This document shows, one piece after another, positions 28,411 through 39,376 of a stretch of DNA of 64,000 nt. The notes beneath the pieces are model-generated. The model saw nothing but the letters and a program-made list of their open reading frames with translations, ran no database searches and was not told the origin of the DNA. Origin of the DNA: Oceanospirillum sediminis (lineage in GTDB: Bacteria > Pseudomonadota > Gammaproteobacteria > Pseudomonadales > Halomonadaceae); NCBI RefSeq assembly GCF_014164585.1, contig NZ_JACJFM010000023.1, positions 1 through 64,000 on the forward strand. The letters run 5' to 3'. Position numbers and translations under genes: made by a program. How positions within the stretch are numbered: position 1 is the stretch's first letter; each line of letters opens with the position of its first letter.

Positions 28411-29592
28411 ATGCAAGACGTTGTAATCGTTGCTGCGGGTCGTACCGCTGTTGGTAGTTTTAATGGAACACTGAGCTCTGTGGCTGCAAGCGACCTGGGC
28501 GCTACAGTAATCAAGGGTCTGCTGGAAAAAACCGGAATCGAAGGTAGCCAGGTTGATGAAGTCATCCTGGGTCAGGTACTGACAGCAGGCTGCGGTCAGA
28601 ACCCAGCGCGTCAGGCAACAATCAAAGCCGGTCTGCCTGAAACGACTTCAGCCATGACCATCAACAAAGTTTGTGGTTCTGCACTGAAAGCATTGCACCT
28701 GGCCACTCAGGCTATCCGTCTGGGCGATGCCGATATCATTATCGCTGGCGGCCAGGAAAACATGTCTCTGTCTGCCCACGTACTGCCAAATTCTCGTAAT
28801 GGCCAGCGCATGGGTAACTGGAACCTGCAGGACAGCATGATTGTTGACGGTTTATGGGATGCGTTCAACGATTATCATATGGGTATTACCGCAGAAAACC
28901 TGGCAGAGAAATACTCGGTAACCCGTGAAGAACAAGATGCATTTGCAGCACTGTCTCAGCAGAAAGCGGAAGAAGCGATCAAAGGTGGCCGTTTTGCTGA
29001 TGAAATCATCCCGGTAACTATCCCTCAGCGTAAAGGCGATCCAGTTGTCTTTGATACTGACGAGAACGCTCGCTTCGGTACAACGGCTGAAAAGCTGAGC
29101 AGCATGCGTCCTGCATTCAAGAAAGACGGTACCGTAACTGCAGGTAATGCTTCTACTATTAACGATGGTGCAGCTGCAGTAATCCTGTGTAGCGCAGCGA
29201 AAGCTGAAGAGCTGGGCTTGCCTGTGCTGGCTAAGATCAAAGCCTACTCTAACGTAGGTGTTAATCCAGAGATCATGGGTATCGGTCCTGCGCCTGCAAC
29301 CCGTGCTTGCCTGGAAAAAGCAGGCTGGAGTCTGGATGAGCTGGATCTGGTTGAAGCGAACGAAGCCTTTGCTTCTCAGGCACTGAGTGTAAACAAAGAG
29401 CTGGGTTGGGACACGTCGAAAGTGAACGTTAATGGTGGCGCTATCGCAATCGGTCACCCAATTGGTGCTTCCGGCTGCCGTATCCTGGTGTCTCTGGTAC
29501 ATGAAATGATCAAGCAAGATGCGAAGAAGGGTCTGGCGACTCTGTGTATCGGCGGTGGTCTGGGTGTTGCCCTGGCAGTTGAGCGTGACTAA
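28411..29592 (+). CDS. acetyl-CoA C-acetyltransferase (thiolase)
   Basis: Condenses two acetyl-CoA to acetoacetyl-CoA or cleaves it; AtoB/PhaA-type. The 393-residue protein has the acyl-accepting cysteine in [11 protein letters not shown], the NEAFASQAL signature, [14 protein letters not shown] with the catalytic histidine, and the C-terminal cysteine in [12 protein letters not shown]. It stands alone between two terminators, so a role in ketone-body, butyrate or polyhydroxyalkanoate metabolism cannot be decided from context. Confidence 0.94.
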   Translation: MQDVVIVAAGRTAVGSFNGTLSSVAASDLGATVIKGLLEKTGIEGSQVDEVILGQVLTAGCGQNPARQATIKAGLPETTSAMTINKVCGSALKALHLATQAIRLGDADIIIAGGQENMSLSAHVLPNSRNGQRMGNWNLQDSMIVDGLWDAFNDYHMGITAENLAEKYSVTREEQDAFAALSQQKAEEAIKGGRFADEIIPVTIPQRKGDPVVFDTDENARFGTTAEKLSSMRPAFKKDGTVTAGNASTINDGAAAVILCSAAKAEELGLPVLAKIKAYSNVGVNPEIMGIGPAPATRACLEKAGWSLDELDLVEANEAFASQALSVNKELGWDTSKVNVNGGAIAIGHPIGASGCRILVSLVHEMIKQDAKKGLATLCIGGGLGVALAVERD

Positions 29593-29659
29593 TACCCGCT
29601 AGAGCTTTTTGGTACAGGTTAAGCGCTCACTCAATCTGATACCCAAAAGTGAAATACTG

Positions 29660-29690
29660 AAACCGGAGTCATTATGGCTTCGGTTTTTTA
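29660..29690 (+). terminator. intrinsic terminator after the thiolase gene
   Basis: An AAACCGGAG/GCTTCGGTTT stem (one G-U pair) is followed by TTTTTTATT. It is 68 bases beyond the thiolase stop. Confidence 0.8.
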
Positions 29691-29786
29691 TTGATTACAG
29701 TTTTCCCCATCTGTTTTCTTTTCCTGCTCAGCTCATCCGAAAACCAGTGTCATTCTTTGGGACAGAACGGGATAAACAAACAGAAA

Positions 29787-29820
29787 CAAAAACGGGCCGC
29801 ATAAAGCGACCCGTTTTTTA
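29787..29820. terminator. bidirectional terminator downstream of pnp
   Basis: An AAACGGGCCGC/GCGACCCGTTT stem with one mismatch is flanked by A- and T-tracts. It lies 22 bases beyond the pnp stop on the minus strand. Confidence 0.88.
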
Positions 29821-29841
29821 AAGCCTTCTGTGAAGAAAAGC

Positions 29842-31959
29842 TTACTCGGCTTCTGCCAGAGTAGCGGTCTTCTCTTCTTCAGATACTTCTTTCACACTCA
29901 GTTTCACACGGCCGCGGTTGTCCACGTCCAGAACCTTAACGGCAATCACATCACCTTCTTTCAGGTAATCGCTCACTGCGTTAACACGCTCCTGTGCAAT
30001 CTGAGAGATGTGTACCAGACCATCCTGACCAGGCAGGAAGTTAACAAAGGCACCAAAGTCAGCCAGACGTACCACAGTACCTTTATATACCGCACCGATT
30101 TCAGCTTCAGCCGTGATGCCTGCGACTTCGTCGATCGCCATCTGTGCTGCAGCTTTGTTTTCTGCATAAATCTTAACGGTACCGTCATCATCGATATCGA
30201 TAGACGCACCGGTACGCTCACAGATAGAACGGATGGTTGCACCACCTTTACCGATCACATCACGAATCTTCTCAGGATCGATCTTCAGAGATGTCATTGC
30301 CGGTGCATTTTCAGACAGAGTCTCACGACCAGTGCTGATCACCTTATTCATCTCACCCAGAATGTGCAGGCGCGCATTCAGAGCTTTATTCAGAGCCACT
30401 TCCATGATCTCTTCGTTGATACCTTCGATCTTGATATCCATCTGCAGGGCAGTGATACCTTCGGAAGTACCGGCAACTTTAAAGTCCATATCACCCAGGT
30501 GATCTTCGTCACCCAGAATATCGGTCAGAACAGCAAAGCCGTTATCCTCTTTAACCAGACCCATTGCAATACCGGCAACCGGTGCTTTCAGAGGCACACC
30601 CGCATCCATCAGAGCCAGAGACGCACCACAGACAGACGCCATAGAGCTGGAGCCGTTGGATTCAGTGATTTCAGAAACCACACGGATAGAGTATGGGAAC
30701 TCTTCTTCAGTTGGCAGAACCGCTTGCACACCGCGACGGGCCAGACGGCCGTGACCGATCTCACGACGCTTAGGACCACCCATAAAGCCAGCTTCACCGA
30801 CAGAGTATGGAGGGAAGTTATAGTGCAGCATGAACGGATCACGTACTTCACCGGCCAGCGTTTCTGTCATCTGTGCATCACGGGCTGTACCCAGAGTCGC
30901 AGTAACGATGGCCTGAGTTTCACCACGGGTGAACAGAGCAGAACCGTGAGTTTTAGCCAGCATGCCCACTTCAACGTTAATACCACGCACAGTATCCTGG
31001 TCACGACCATCGATGCGCGGCTCACCGTTTACTACAGTTTGACGTACGGTTTGTTTTTCCAGGCTGCTGAAGGCGGACTTAATCGCATCCGCAGATGGGC
31101 CGGTCTCTTCGTTAGCCAGTTTTTCAACCGCTTCAGCTTTCAGTTCACCCAGAGCCGCATAACGGTCCTGCTTGATCGTGATCTTGTAAGCATCTTTAAT
31201 CTTGTCGGCGTAAGCCAGAGAAACCAGTTGTTTGGTTTCAGTATCTTCAGCCGGTGCTTGCCAGTCCCAGGCTGGAGTTGCTACTTCAGCGGCGAACTCA
31301 CGTACTGCCTGAACGACTGCCTGCATCTCTTTATGAGCAAACAGTACTGCACCCAGCATTTCGTCTTCTGTCAGTTCTTCTGCTTCAGACTCAACCATCA
31401 GTACCGCACTTTCGGTACCGGCTACAACCATATCCAGCAGAGACTCTTCCAGTTTCTCACTGGTTGGGTTCAGCAAGTAGCCTTCATCATCAGAGAAACC
31501 TACACGAGCTGCACCTACAGGGCCGCTGAAAGGTACACCGGATACAGCCAGGGCTGCAGAGGTGCCAATCATAGCTACGATATCAGGGTTATTAACCTTA
31601 TCCGCAGACATCACCGTACAGATTACCTGCACTTCATTCATAAAACCGTCTGGGAACAGAGGGCGAATCGGACGGTCAATCAGACGAGAGGTCAGTGTCT
31701 CAGTTTCAGTGGGACGACCTTCACGCTTAAAGTAACCACCAGGGATCTTACCTACTGCGTAAGTTTTTTCCTGATAGTGAACAGACAGTGGAAAAAATCC
31801 CGCGTCCGGTGCTGCATCTTTTTTAGCAACAACAGTACACAGCACAGAGGTGCCACCCATAGTAGCCATTACAGCGCCAGTGGCCTGACGGGCAATACGA
31901 CCCGTTTCAAGCGTTACGGTCTCATTGCCGTACGTAAAAGTCTTAGTAACCGGATTCAC
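29842..31959 (-). CDS. pnp: polyribonucleotide nucleotidyltransferase (PNPase)
   Basis: 3'-5' phosphorolytic exoribonuclease and degradosome component. The 705 residues contain two RNase PH domains (the second holds the active site), then a KH domain ([21 protein letters not shown]) and an S1 domain ([23 protein letters not shown]). The start is GTG at 31959, preceded by AAGGA seven bases upstream, giving the family N terminus [11 protein letters not shown]; the upstream extension is rejected. It follows rpsO with a hairpin in between, as in E. coli, where that region is cut by RNase III for autoregulation. A long open frame on the opposite strand is only codon-bias shadow. Confidence 0.97.
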   Translation of the reverse strand: MNPVTKTFTYGNETVTLETGRIARQATGAVMATMGGTSVLCTVVAKKDAAPDAGFFPLSVHYQEKTYAVGKIPGGYFKREGRPTETETLTSRLIDRPIRPLFPDGFMNEVQVICTVMSADKVNNPDIVAMIGTSAALAVSGVPFSGPVGAARVGFSDDEGYLLNPTSEKLEESLLDMVVAGTESAVLMVESEAEELTEDEMLGAVLFAHKEMQAVVQAVREFAAEVATPAWDWQAPAEDTETKQLVSLAYADKIKDAYKITIKQDRYAALGELKAEAVEKLANEETGPSADAIKSAFSSLEKQTVRQTVVNGEPRIDGRDQDTVRGINVEVGMLAKTHGSALFTRGETQAIVTATLGTARDAQMTETLAGEVRDPFMLHYNFPPYSVGEAGFMGGPKRREIGHGRLARRGVQAVLPTEEEFPYSIRVVSEITESNGSSSMASVCGASLALMDAGVPLKAPVAGIAMGLVKEDNGFAVLTDILGDEDHLGDMDFKVAGTSEGITALQMDIKIEGINEEIMEVALNKALNARLHILGEMNKVISTGRETLSENAPAMTSLKIDPEKIRDVIGKGGATIRSICERTGASIDIDDDGTVKIYAENKAAAQMAIDEVAGITAEAEIGAVYKGTVVRLADFGAFVNFLPGQDGLVHISQIAQERVNAVSDYLKEGDVIAVKVLDVDNRGRVKLSVKEVSEEEKTATLAEAE

Positions 31960-32014
31960 GGTGATTTCCTTCCAATATCTATTGCTTTCTATGTGCGCGC
32001 TATTTTCACACAAA

Positions 32015-32045
32015 GAAGCCCGCTATCAAAGCGATAGCGGGCTTC
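32015..32045 (-). terminator. strong hairpin between rpsO and pnp
   Basis: A perfect 13-base-pair stem GAAGCCCGCTATC/GATAGCGGGCTTC with a five-base loop; on the minus strand it is followed by TTTGTG. In E. coli this position holds the rpsO terminator and RNase III processing site, so a similar attenuating role is likely. Confidence 0.75.
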
Positions 32046-32121
32046 AAAGGGCAATCAATTGTCAATGAGCAAAATGCTCAACAACAAAGTGCCATATGTC
32101 CTGTGGACAACGTAGCTAATA

Positions 32122-32391
32122 TTAGCGACGCAGACCCAGACGTTTGATCAGAGAGCTGTAACGGCCCAGATCTTTCTTCTTCAGGTAGTCCAGCAGCTTA
32201 CGACGCTGGTTAACCATGCGAATCAGACCACGACGAGAGTGGTGATCCTGTTTGTTCGCTTTGAAGTGACCCTGCAGACCATTGATATTATGAGTCAGCA
32301 GTGCAACCTGAACTTCAGGAGAACCGGTATCGCCTTCAGCCAGCTGGTATTCTTTTACGATTTCTGCTTTAGTTTCTGCAGACAGTGCCAT
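32122..32391 (-). CDS. rpsO: 30S ribosomal protein S15
   Basis: Primary 16S rRNA-binding protein of the small-subunit platform. The 89-residue protein has the full S15 signature, including [26 protein letters not shown] and the C-terminal [13 protein letters not shown] segment. Its position between truB and pnp is the conserved gammaproteobacterial order. Confidence 0.98.
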   Translation of the reverse strand: MALSAETKAEIVKEYQLAEGDTGSPEVQVALLTHNINGLQGHFKANKQDHHSRRGLIRMVNQRRKLLDYLKKKDLGRYSSLIKRLGLRR

Positions 32392-32540
32392 GATGTCTCT
32401 CCAGTAAAAAATATGCGATCAATAAATTCGGGATAACCGCGCATATTTACAGTTATCCTAATGCGTCTGATTACCGATTGGTAACAGACAACAAATTAAA
32501 AAGCCCGTGCTCAGGATCACTGCTCACAGGCGGGTATCGT

Positions 32541-33461
32541 TCAGCTCTCCCCCTCGTCGGTTATAATTAACCGCCGGGGTTGTAAACGTCCCGATGCTGA
32601 TGCCTCAGCCAGTCCGATAAAACGGCTGTTCACATCATATAATCTCACCATGCCGGAGTAATCTCCGTCATTGGTAATATCCTGGCCGTGCAGGATACGC
32701 TTGCTTTCTGCTTCTGACAAATGTTTCTTTGCAAAATGCTCAACTAAAATGTCAGCGCTGAGCAAATGACCATCAAGAGACTGGCCGCTATCTTTCTCTG
32801 TCTGTAACTGATCGAAATCAATCATGCCCGAAGCATCAAAACCACCAGTATGGGTTCTGTGCAGACTGATAAGATGAGCACCACAGTCCAGAGCCTCTCC
32901 CATGTCTTCTGCAAGAGTACGCACATAAGTGCCTTTTGAGCAACGTACAGAGAAGGTCAGATCAGGGCTTTGCCAGCGGATCAGTTCAATCTGGAAGATC
33001 GTCACCGGACGAGGCTTCCGCTCAACAGTCTTCCCTTCCCGTGCCAACTTATAAAGTGGCTGTCCATTCTGCTTAAGAGCAGAATACATCGGAGGAATCT
33101 GTTCAATATTGCCAGTAAAGCGCGCCATCACATCCAGAATCTGTTGCTCAGTCAGCTCAGGAACAGGACGTTCACGGATAATCTCACCTTCAGCATCGCC
33201 AGTGTCTGAAACCTGTCCCAGACGGGCGCAAGCAATATAGGCTTTATCGGCATCCAGCAGATAACTGGAAAACTTGGTCGCTTCACCAAAACAGAGAGGA
33301 AGCAGGCCAGTGGCCATCGGATCAAGATTACCCGTATGACCACCTTTACTGGCATTCAGCATGGCGCGTACACGCTGTAACACGCCATTACTGGAAATGC
33401 CTTTCGGCTTATTCAGTAGCAGAACACCTGAAATGTTCCGCCCTTTACGACGTCGGGCCAC
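32541..33461 (-). CDS. truB: tRNA pseudouridine(55) synthase
   Basis: Makes pseudouridine 55 in the T-loop of tRNAs. The 306-residue protein carries the catalytic aspartate in GHTGNLDPMATGLLP, KAYIACARLG, and KGTYVRTLAEDMGE. I place the start at GTG 33461 with AGAGGA about nine bases upstream, four bases after rbfA ends. An in-frame start further up would overlap rbfA. It is part of the rimP-nusA-infB-rbfA-truB-rpsO-pnp cluster. Confidence 0.96.
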   Translation of the reverse strand: MARRRKGRNISGVLLLNKPKGISSNGVLQRVRAMLNASKGGHTGNLDPMATGLLPLCFGEATKFSSYLLDADKAYIACARLGQVSDTGDAEGEIIRERPVPELTEQQILDVMARFTGNIEQIPPMYSALKQNGQPLYKLAREGKTVERKPRPVTIFQIELIRWQSPDLTFSVRCSKGTYVRTLAEDMGEALDCGAHLISLHRTHTGGFDASGMIDFDQLQTEKDSGQSLDGHLLSADILVEHFAKKHLSEAESKRILHGQDITNDGDYSGMVRLYDVNSRFIGLAEASASGRLQPRRLIITDEGES

Positions 33462-33465
33462 GAAC

Positions 33466-33873
33466 TCAGTCCTCTTGCTGATTCTGATCAGCACTATCGT
33501 CCTGGTTACGCGCCTTGTCTTCTGACACTGCTTTCTCGATCAGGCTGGACAGCTTCTGTCCCTGAACCAGACTGGTGTCATAGCGAAAACGCAGCTGAGG
33601 CAGAACACGCATTTTAATCGCTTTACCGACTTCTCTGCGCAGAAAACCGGTTGCACTATTCAGCACAGCCAGATCATCTTTTGCCTCGGCTTCAGAATCC
33701 TTGCCCAGCACGGTCACGAAAACATCCGCATGACCCAGATCAGGACTGATGCGAACATGATTTACCGTTACCATACCCAGACGAGGATCTTTTACCTGGA
33801 ACTGGATCAGCTGAGCCAGCTCCTTCTGGAGCTGCTCACCAATCCGGTCCGTACGTTTAAACTCACGGGACAT
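33466..33873 (-). CDS. rbfA: 30S ribosome-binding factor A
   Basis: Assists late maturation of the 30S subunit and cold adaptation. The 135-residue protein shows the KH-like core (VKDPRLGMVTVNHVRISPDLGHADVFV) and MRVLPQLRFRYD. The C-terminal tail is acidic and glutamine-rich. It lies 22 bases after infB in the minus-strand translation cluster. Confidence 0.96.
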   Translation of the reverse strand: MSREFKRTDRIGEQLQKELAQLIQFQVKDPRLGMVTVNHVRISPDLGHADVFVTVLGKDSEAEAKDDLAVLNSATGFLRREVGKAIKMRVLPQLRFRYDTSLVQGQKLSSLIEKAVSEDKARNQDDSADQNQQED

Positions 33874-33895
33874 TCAGTGCAATCCTCAGTCAGAA

Positions 33896-36388
33896 TTACA
33901 GTGTGCGTTCTACTTTAACTTTGTCAAAGACTTCGATCTTATCGCCTTCTTTCACATCGTTATAGTTCTTCACGCCGATACCACACTCTACGCCGTTACG
34001 GACTTCATTAACGTCATCTTTAAAGCGACGCAGAGATTCCAGTTCACCCTCGTAGATCACCACGTTATCACGCAGTACACGGATCTTCTTATTGCGATAA
34101 ACCGTACCCTCAACCACCATACAGCCTGCAATTGCACCCAGTTTCGGAGAGCGGAAGACATCGCGTACTTCGGCGATACCGACAATCTCTTCTTTAAACT
34201 CAGGTGCCAGCATACCGGTCATGGCCTGTTTCACGTGATCAATCAGTTCATAGATCACACTGTAGTAGCGCAGGTCAATCTCTTCACGCTCAACAATTGT
34301 ACGAGCAGAAGCATCTGCACGAACGTTAAAGCCAACCAGTACCGCATTAGATGCCAGAGCCAGGTTCGCGTCAGTTTCCGCAATACCACCCACACCAGAG
34401 GAGATGATATTCACCTTCACTTCATCGGTAGACAAGTCTTGCAGTGCTGCACTGATTGCTTCCAGGGAACCGCGTACGTCGGTTTTCAGTACGACGTTCA
34501 GATTAGCCACTTCACCTTTGCCCATGTTCTCGAACATGTTCTCCAGTTTAGCTGCTTGCTGACGAGCCAGTTTCACATCGCGGAATTTACCCTGACGGAA
34601 CAGAGCAACTTCACGGGCTTTACGCTCATCCTTAACCACAGTGAACTCATCACCCGCATCAGGCGTGCCATCTAAACCCAGAATTTCAACTGGAATAGAA
34701 GGGCCAGCTTCTTCTGTCTGATGACCATTTTCATCAATCAGTGCACGTACACGACCATAGTGAACGCCAGCCAGAACCATATCACCTTTACGCAGGGTAC
34801 CGTTCTGAACCATTACCGTTGAAACAGGACCACGACCTTTATCCAGTCGAGCTTCAACTACCACACCCTTCGCCGGCGCTTCCGGTACTGCCGTCAGTTC
34901 CAGAATTTCAGCCTGCAGCAGTACCGCATCCAACAGCTCATCAACACCCGTACCCGCTTTAGCAGATACATGAACAAAAGGAACATCGCCACCCCATTCT
35001 TCAGGGATCACTTCTTTGGCTGCCAGTTCAGTTTTTACACGATCAGGGTCAGCTGCTTCCTTATCGATCTTGTTCACTGCAACAACAATCGGCACGCCTG
35101 CTGCTTTTGCGTGATGAATCGCTTCTTCTGTCTGAGGCATTACACCATCGTCAGCCGCCACAACCAGGATTACAACATCAGTGGCTTTAGCACCACGGGC
35201 ACGCATCGCAGTAAAGGCAGCGTGACCTGGAGTATCCAGGAAAGTAACCATGCCGTGACCGGTTTCCACATGGTAAGCACCGATATGCTGGGTAATCCCT
35301 CCAGACTCGCCATCAGCAACTTTGGCACGACGGATATAATCCAGCAGGGAAGTTTTACCATGATCAACGTGGCCCATTACAGTCACAACTGGAGCTCGGG
35401 TTACTTCCTTACCTTCGTAGCTGATCGCATCCAGGAAGTCATCTTCCAGAGCGTTATCGTTGATAAGCTTGAACTTGTGGCCCATCTCTTCTACTACGAG
35501 CTGAGCAGTATCCTGATCGATCACCTGGTTAATGGTCGCCATAGCGCCCATATTAAACATAACCTTGATCACTTCAGCGGCTTTAACAGCCATTTTCTCA
35601 GCCAGTTCACTGACTGTGATCGCTTCAGGAATTGCTACCTCGCGTACGATAGGTGCTGTTGGTTTTTCAAAACCGTGTTCACGCTTAGGCCCATTCGCCT
35701 GAGAACCACGACGATCATTGCCACCACGCTTGCCACCTTTCTTACCGCCACGATCTTTACGGCCGCTACGACGGCTATCATCACCGCCCTCGGCGCGTTT
35801 AGAAAACTCAGGCTTGCCGTGTGTTTTCTTGCCTTTACCGGCAGGTTTAGCCGGTGCAGCTGGAGCATCACGGAATGTACGCTGACGGGCTGGCTTATCT
35901 TCAGCAGATTTCGCTCCTGCATTAGCAGGCGCTTTTTCCTGCTCAGCTTTACGCTTAGCATCTTCTGCTTCTTTACGCTTAGCATCTTCTGCTTCTTTAC
36001 GCTTAGCATCTTCTGCTGCTTTACGCTTAGCCTCTTCTGCCTCTTTGCGCTTAGCGTCTTCTTCTGCCTTACGCTTTTCTTCAGCCAGTTCCGCTTCGTT
36101 ACGCTTCACATAAGTGCGTTTTTTTCGCACTTCGATATTGACAGTCTTTTTACCGCCGCCTGTTTTCAACTTACTGGTTGTGCGGCGTTTCAGCGTAATC
36201 TTGCCTGGCTCAGCCGTTTCACCGCCATGACTCTTCTTCAGAAAAGTCAGCAGAGTCTGCTTATCTTTTTCTGAAACATTTTCTTCCTGGCGTTTATGTG
36301 GCAGGCCTGCTTCGCTCATCTGCTCCAGCAAACGTTCCACAGGTCGACCAACACTTTCGGCAAACTCTTTTACAGTTGTTTCTGCCAT
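33896..36388 (-). CDS. infB: translation initiation factor IF-2
   Basis: GTPase that places initiator tRNA on the ribosome. The 830 residues begin with an IF2-N domain (about 1-52). A long charged linker follows with tandem AEDAKRKE-type repeats (about residues 110-148). The GTPase domain has G1 [10 protein letters not shown]3 DTPGH and G4 NKID, and the C-terminal beta-barrels bind fMet-tRNA. Internal initiation giving shorter isoforms is known in E. coli and possible here. Notably, the initiator tRNA genes lie upstream in the same gene cluster. Confidence 0.98.
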   Translation of the reverse strand: MAETTVKEFAESVGRPVERLLEQMSEAGLPHKRQEENVSEKDKQTLLTFLKKSHGGETAEPGKITLKRRTTSKLKTGGGKKTVNIEVRKKRTYVKRNEAELAEEKRKAEEDAKRKEAEEAKRKAAEDAKRKEAEDAKRKEAEDAKRKAEQEKAPANAGAKSAEDKPARQRTFRDAPAAPAKPAGKGKKTHGKPEFSKRAEGGDDSRRSGRKDRGGKKGGKRGGNDRRGSQANGPKREHGFEKPTAPIVREVAIPEAITVSELAEKMAVKAAEVIKVMFNMGAMATINQVIDQDTAQLVVEEMGHKFKLINDNALEDDFLDAISYEGKEVTRAPVVTVMGHVDHGKTSLLDYIRRAKVADGESGGITQHIGAYHVETGHGMVTFLDTPGHAAFTAMRARGAKATDVVILVVAADDGVMPQTEEAIHHAKAAGVPIVVAVNKIDKEAADPDRVKTELAAKEVIPEEWGGDVPFVHVSAKAGTGVDELLDAVLLQAEILELTAVPEAPAKGVVVEARLDKGRGPVSTVMVQNGTLRKGDMVLAGVHYGRVRALIDENGHQTEEAGPSIPVEILGLDGTPDAGDEFTVVKDERKAREVALFRQGKFRDVKLARQQAAKLENMFENMGKGEVANLNVVLKTDVRGSLEAISAALQDLSTDEVKVNIISSGVGGIAETDANLALASNAVLVGFNVRADASARTIVEREEIDLRYYSVIYELIDHVKQAMTGMLAPEFKEEIVGIAEVRDVFRSPKLGAIAGCMVVEGTVYRNKKIRVLRDNVVIYEGELESLRRFKDDVNEVRNGVECGIGVKNYNDVKEGDKIEVFDKVKVERTL
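35945..36060 (-). repeat. 24-base tandem repeats inside infB
   Basis: Near-identical 24-base units encode [16 protein letters not shown] blocks in the IF-2 linker. Units around 35953-36047 differ by only a few bases. Such repeats expand and contract easily by slippage, and they likely form a single charged helix. Confidence 0.85.
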
Positions 36389-36416
36389 TCACTCTTCTCC
36401 TGTGACTTTGCTGCGC

Positions 36417-37910
36417 TTACTCGCCGCTTTCAAACCATGGCGCACGGGCCGTCATAATCAATTGACCGGCTTTCTCTTCCGACATACCGTCAATATCAAG
36501 CAGGTCTTCAATAGACTGTTCTGCCAGATCTTCCATCGTACAGATACCTTTACTGGCCAGAACAAAAGCCAGGTGTTTATCCATACCATCCATATTCAGC
36601 AGATCTTCAGCTGGTTCAGAATCTTCCAGCTTTTCTTCAGTCGCGATGGCCAGATTCAACAGCTCATCTTTCGCGCGGCTGCGCAGTTCTTTAACTAAAT
36701 CTTCATCAAAGCCTTCGATATCCAGCATCTCATCGATAGGCACATAGGCGACTTCCTCCAGAGAGGTAAAGCCTTCTTCAACCAGAACACGGGCAAGCTC
36801 TTCGTCAACGTCCATATGGCTGATAAACAGCTGAACAATGCTGTCAAACTCTTCGCCCTGTTTGGCTTCTGCTTCTTCTTCGGTCATGACATTCAGTTTC
36901 CAGCCAGTCAGCTCACTGGCCAGACGAACATTCTGTCCGTTACGGCCAATAGCCTGTGCCAGGTTATCGGTCTGAACCGCCACATCCATTTCATTCTTAT
37001 CTTCATCAACAATAATGGAGCCTACCTCAGCAGGCGCCATTGCATTGATTACCAGCTGAGCAGGATTATCGTCCCACAGAACAATATCAACCCGCTCATT
37101 ACCCAGTTCTGAAGATACAGCCTGAACCCTGGAACCACGCATACCAACACAGGCTCCGACAGGATCAATACGTTTATCGTTCGTTTTAACGGCTATTTTA
37201 GCTCGCAGACCAGGATCACGAGCAGCGCCACGAATTTCAATCAGCTGCTCAGCAATTTCCGGCACTTCAATGCGGAAAAGCTCAATCAGAAATTCAGGGC
37301 AGGCCCGGCTCAGAATCAGCTGAGAAGCTCTTGCGTCAGGACGTACTTCCATCAACAAAGCACGTACCCGATCATTGATGCGGTATTTTTCACCAGCAAT
37401 CATTTCGTCACGCGCCAGATAACCTTCTGCATTATTGCCCAGATCGACAATAACACCGTCACGGGTCACTTTCTTGACAGTACCATTGACGACTTCACCC
37501 TGACGCTCTGCATACTGGCGCACAATCTCCGCACGTTCGGCTTCACGGACCTTCTGAACAATGACCTGCTTAGCCGTCTGAGCCGCAATACGACCAAATT
37601 CAGCTGACTCAATTTTTTCAACGATATACTCGCCAGCATTCAGTTCTGGCTGCTGTTTACGGGCATTTGTCAGAGAAATCTCATAATCCAGATCATCCAG
37701 ATCAATATCTTCAACGACAACCCAGCGACGAAATGTCTCGTAATCACCTGTTTTTCGATCGATGCAAACGTATACGTCTGCCTCTTCATCTTCAAGACGC
37801 TTTTTGGAGGCACTTGCCAGAGCAAGTTCGATTGCCTCAAAAATCACTTCTTTAGAAACACCTTTCTCGTTTGAAACGGCATCTGCTACCAGAAGAATTT
37901 CTTTACTCAT
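36417..37910 (-). CDS. nusA: transcription termination/antitermination protein NusA
   Basis: RNA polymerase-associated factor for pausing, termination and rRNA antitermination. Domains in the 497 residues are an N-terminal RNAP-binding domain, S1 (about 135-200), and KH1/KH2 ([18 protein letters not shown] and [17 protein letters not shown]). Two C-terminal acidic repeat domains ([17 protein letters not shown] and [17 protein letters not shown]) complete it. It sits between rimP and infB, the conserved order. Confidence 0.98.
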   Translation of the reverse strand: MSKEILLVADAVSNEKGVSKEVIFEAIELALASASKKRLEDEEADVYVCIDRKTGDYETFRRWVVVEDIDLDDLDYEISLTNARKQQPELNAGEYIVEKIESAEFGRIAAQTAKQVIVQKVREAERAEIVRQYAERQGEVVNGTVKKVTRDGVIVDLGNNAEGYLARDEMIAGEKYRINDRVRALLMEVRPDARASQLILSRACPEFLIELFRIEVPEIAEQLIEIRGAARDPGLRAKIAVKTNDKRIDPVGACVGMRGSRVQAVSSELGNERVDIVLWDDNPAQLVINAMAPAEVGSIIVDEDKNEMDVAVQTDNLAQAIGRNGQNVRLASELTGWKLNVMTEEEAEAKQGEEFDSIVQLFISHMDVDEELARVLVEEGFTSLEEVAYVPIDEMLDIEGFDEDLVKELRSRAKDELLNLAIATEEKLEDSEPAEDLLNMDGMDKHLAFVLASKGICTMEDLAEQSIEDLLDIDGMSEEKAGQLIMTARAPWFESGE

Positions 37911-37933
37911 GCCATTGCCTCAACAAAAAGTCC

Positions 37934-38398
37934 TTAATTATTAAACTGCGGCACCACGTGGGCCTGCTCGATATTTTCAATCGGGAAACAATATTCGTCC
38001 TGATCGACAATCAACAGCACCTCATCATCACCTTCAATGCCGTTAAGAATTCCGGTAAATTTACGGCGCCCTTCATAGGCCAGATTCAATCGTAAACTTA
38101 CTTTATGCCCTTTATATTTCGCGAACTGTTCAATGGTGAACAGAGGGCGGTCCATTCCGGGAGATGAGACTTCCAGGGTATATTCACTGCTGATAGGATC
38201 TTCTACGTCCAGAACGCCACTGAATTGACGGCTGACTTCAGCACACTGGTCGACATTAATGCCGTCCGGGCTGTCAATATAAACGCGCAGCAATGAATGA
38301 TTACCCTGAGGCTTATATTCCAGCCCCCAGAATTCCAGCCCCAGTGCTTCGACGACTGGCTTCGCCAGCTCGACCAGCAAAGTCTCTTTCTTTGCCAT
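37934..38398 (-). CDS. rimP: ribosome maturation factor RimP
   Basis: Needed for early 30S assembly. The 154-residue protein has the characteristic LEFWGLEYKPQG, VSRQFSGVLDVEDPI and YTLEVSSPGMDRPL segments. Two adjacent ATG codons exist; 38398 is chosen since GGGG lies six bases upstream. It follows the triplicated initiator tRNA genes across a strong hairpin. Confidence 0.95.
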   Translation of the reverse strand: MAKKETLLVELAKPVVEALGLEFWGLEYKPQGNHSLLRVYIDSPDGINVDQCAEVSRQFSGVLDVEDPISSEYTLEVSSPGMDRPLFTIEQFAKYKGHKVSLRLNLAYEGRRKFTGILNGIEGDDEVLLIVDQDEYCFPIENIEQAHVVPQFNN

Positions 38399-38439
38399 CA
38401 TCCACCCCAAAAAGAAAAGCTGAAACTTTTTTTGCAGCT

Positions 38440-38473
38440 AACAAAAAGCCCCTTTAAAAAGGGGCTTTTTGTT
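38440..38473 (-). terminator. strong hairpin between initiator tRNA genes and rimP
   Basis: A perfect stem of about 14-16 base pairs, AAAAAGCCCC/GGGGCTTTTT with further pairing on both sides. On the minus strand it ends the tRNA transcript, with presumed readthrough into rimP-nusA-infB as in the E. coli metY operon. Confidence 0.88.
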
Positions 38474-38483
38474 ATATAAAAAT

Positions 38484-38560
<77 letters not shown>

Positions 38561-38625
38561 TCAAGAAGGAGCACATTCTACTGACCATTATAGCTTAAGT
38601 CAATAAAAGTGCTTAGATATTGAAT

Positions 38626-38702
<77 letters not shown>

Positions 38703-38772
38703 TCAATACAGACTGACATTTTGTCACACGCGTCAGAAACGTGTTTTTTTGACTCCCAGAAGGAATCATAAT

Positions 38773-38849
<77 letters not shown>

Positions 38850-38888
38850 TCAATTTCCAGGTCAGTTCATTCTTCATGTAATGAACTG

Positions 38889-38975
38889 TGGTGCCGAAAG
38901 CGGGACTTGAACCCGCACGACCATAAGGTCACCACCCCCTCAAGATGGCGTGTCTACCAATTCCACCACTTCGGC
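38889..38975 (-). tRNA. tRNA-Leu (GAG)
   Basis: 87 bases including encoded CCA, with the long variable arm of class II tRNAs. The anticodon loop is TTGAGGG, so the anticodon is GAG (reads CUC/CUU). It follows secG directly, as leuU does in E. coli. Confidence 0.95.
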
Positions 38976-38997
38976 AAATAACTTATTGTCACAACAA

Positions 38998-39357
38998 TTA
39001 CTGATCAGCAGGTACATCACTGTCAGCAGGCGCACTTTCTTCCAGAGCTGGCAAAGTACTTTTCGATTCTTCAATCGCTTGCTCTGTCACGATACCACTG
39101 GTAGCGGCAGAACTGGTACTTTTAGCTTTCTGACTGGCATAAACAGCCAGCGTCAGACTTGTTGCGAAAAACAGGGCAGCAATTATAGCCGTAATCCGAC
39201 CTAAAAAGCTAGTATTTCCTGTACTACCAAAAATTGTCTGTGACGCACCGCCACCAAAAGAAGCCCCCGCCTCTGCACCCTTACCCTGCTGGATCATTAC
39301 CAGACCAATCAGAGCAACGGACAAAAGAACATGGACTGCCAGAATAATTGTTTCCAT
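38998..39357 (-). CDS. secG: preprotein translocase subunit SecG
   Basis: Inner-membrane SecYEG component with two membrane helices (about residues 3-22 and 52-73). The conserved loop between them, MIQQGKGAEAGASFGGGAS, is present. The 119-residue protein has an acidic Ser/Ala-rich C-terminal tail. It lies between tpiA and tRNA-Leu, the Pseudomonas order. Confidence 0.96.
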   Translation of the reverse strand: METIILAVHVLLSVALIGLVMIQQGKGAEAGASFGGGASQTIFGSTGNTSFLGRITAIIAALFFATSLTLAVYASQKAKSTSSAATSGIVTEQAIEESKSTLPALEESAPADSDVPADQ

Positions 39358-39376
39358 CTCAATCTCTCGCCTTCAG

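Noticed and set aside
29830-32037. A 735-codon open frame on the plus strand opposite pnp
   Set aside because: It runs antisense to the clearly conserved pnp gene, has no recognisable domain, and its composition is what mirrored codon bias produces.
34970-36274. A 434-codon open frame on the plus strand opposite infB
   Set aside because: Antisense shadow of infB; low-complexity Phe/Cys/Leu repeats merely mirror the IF-2 charged repeats.
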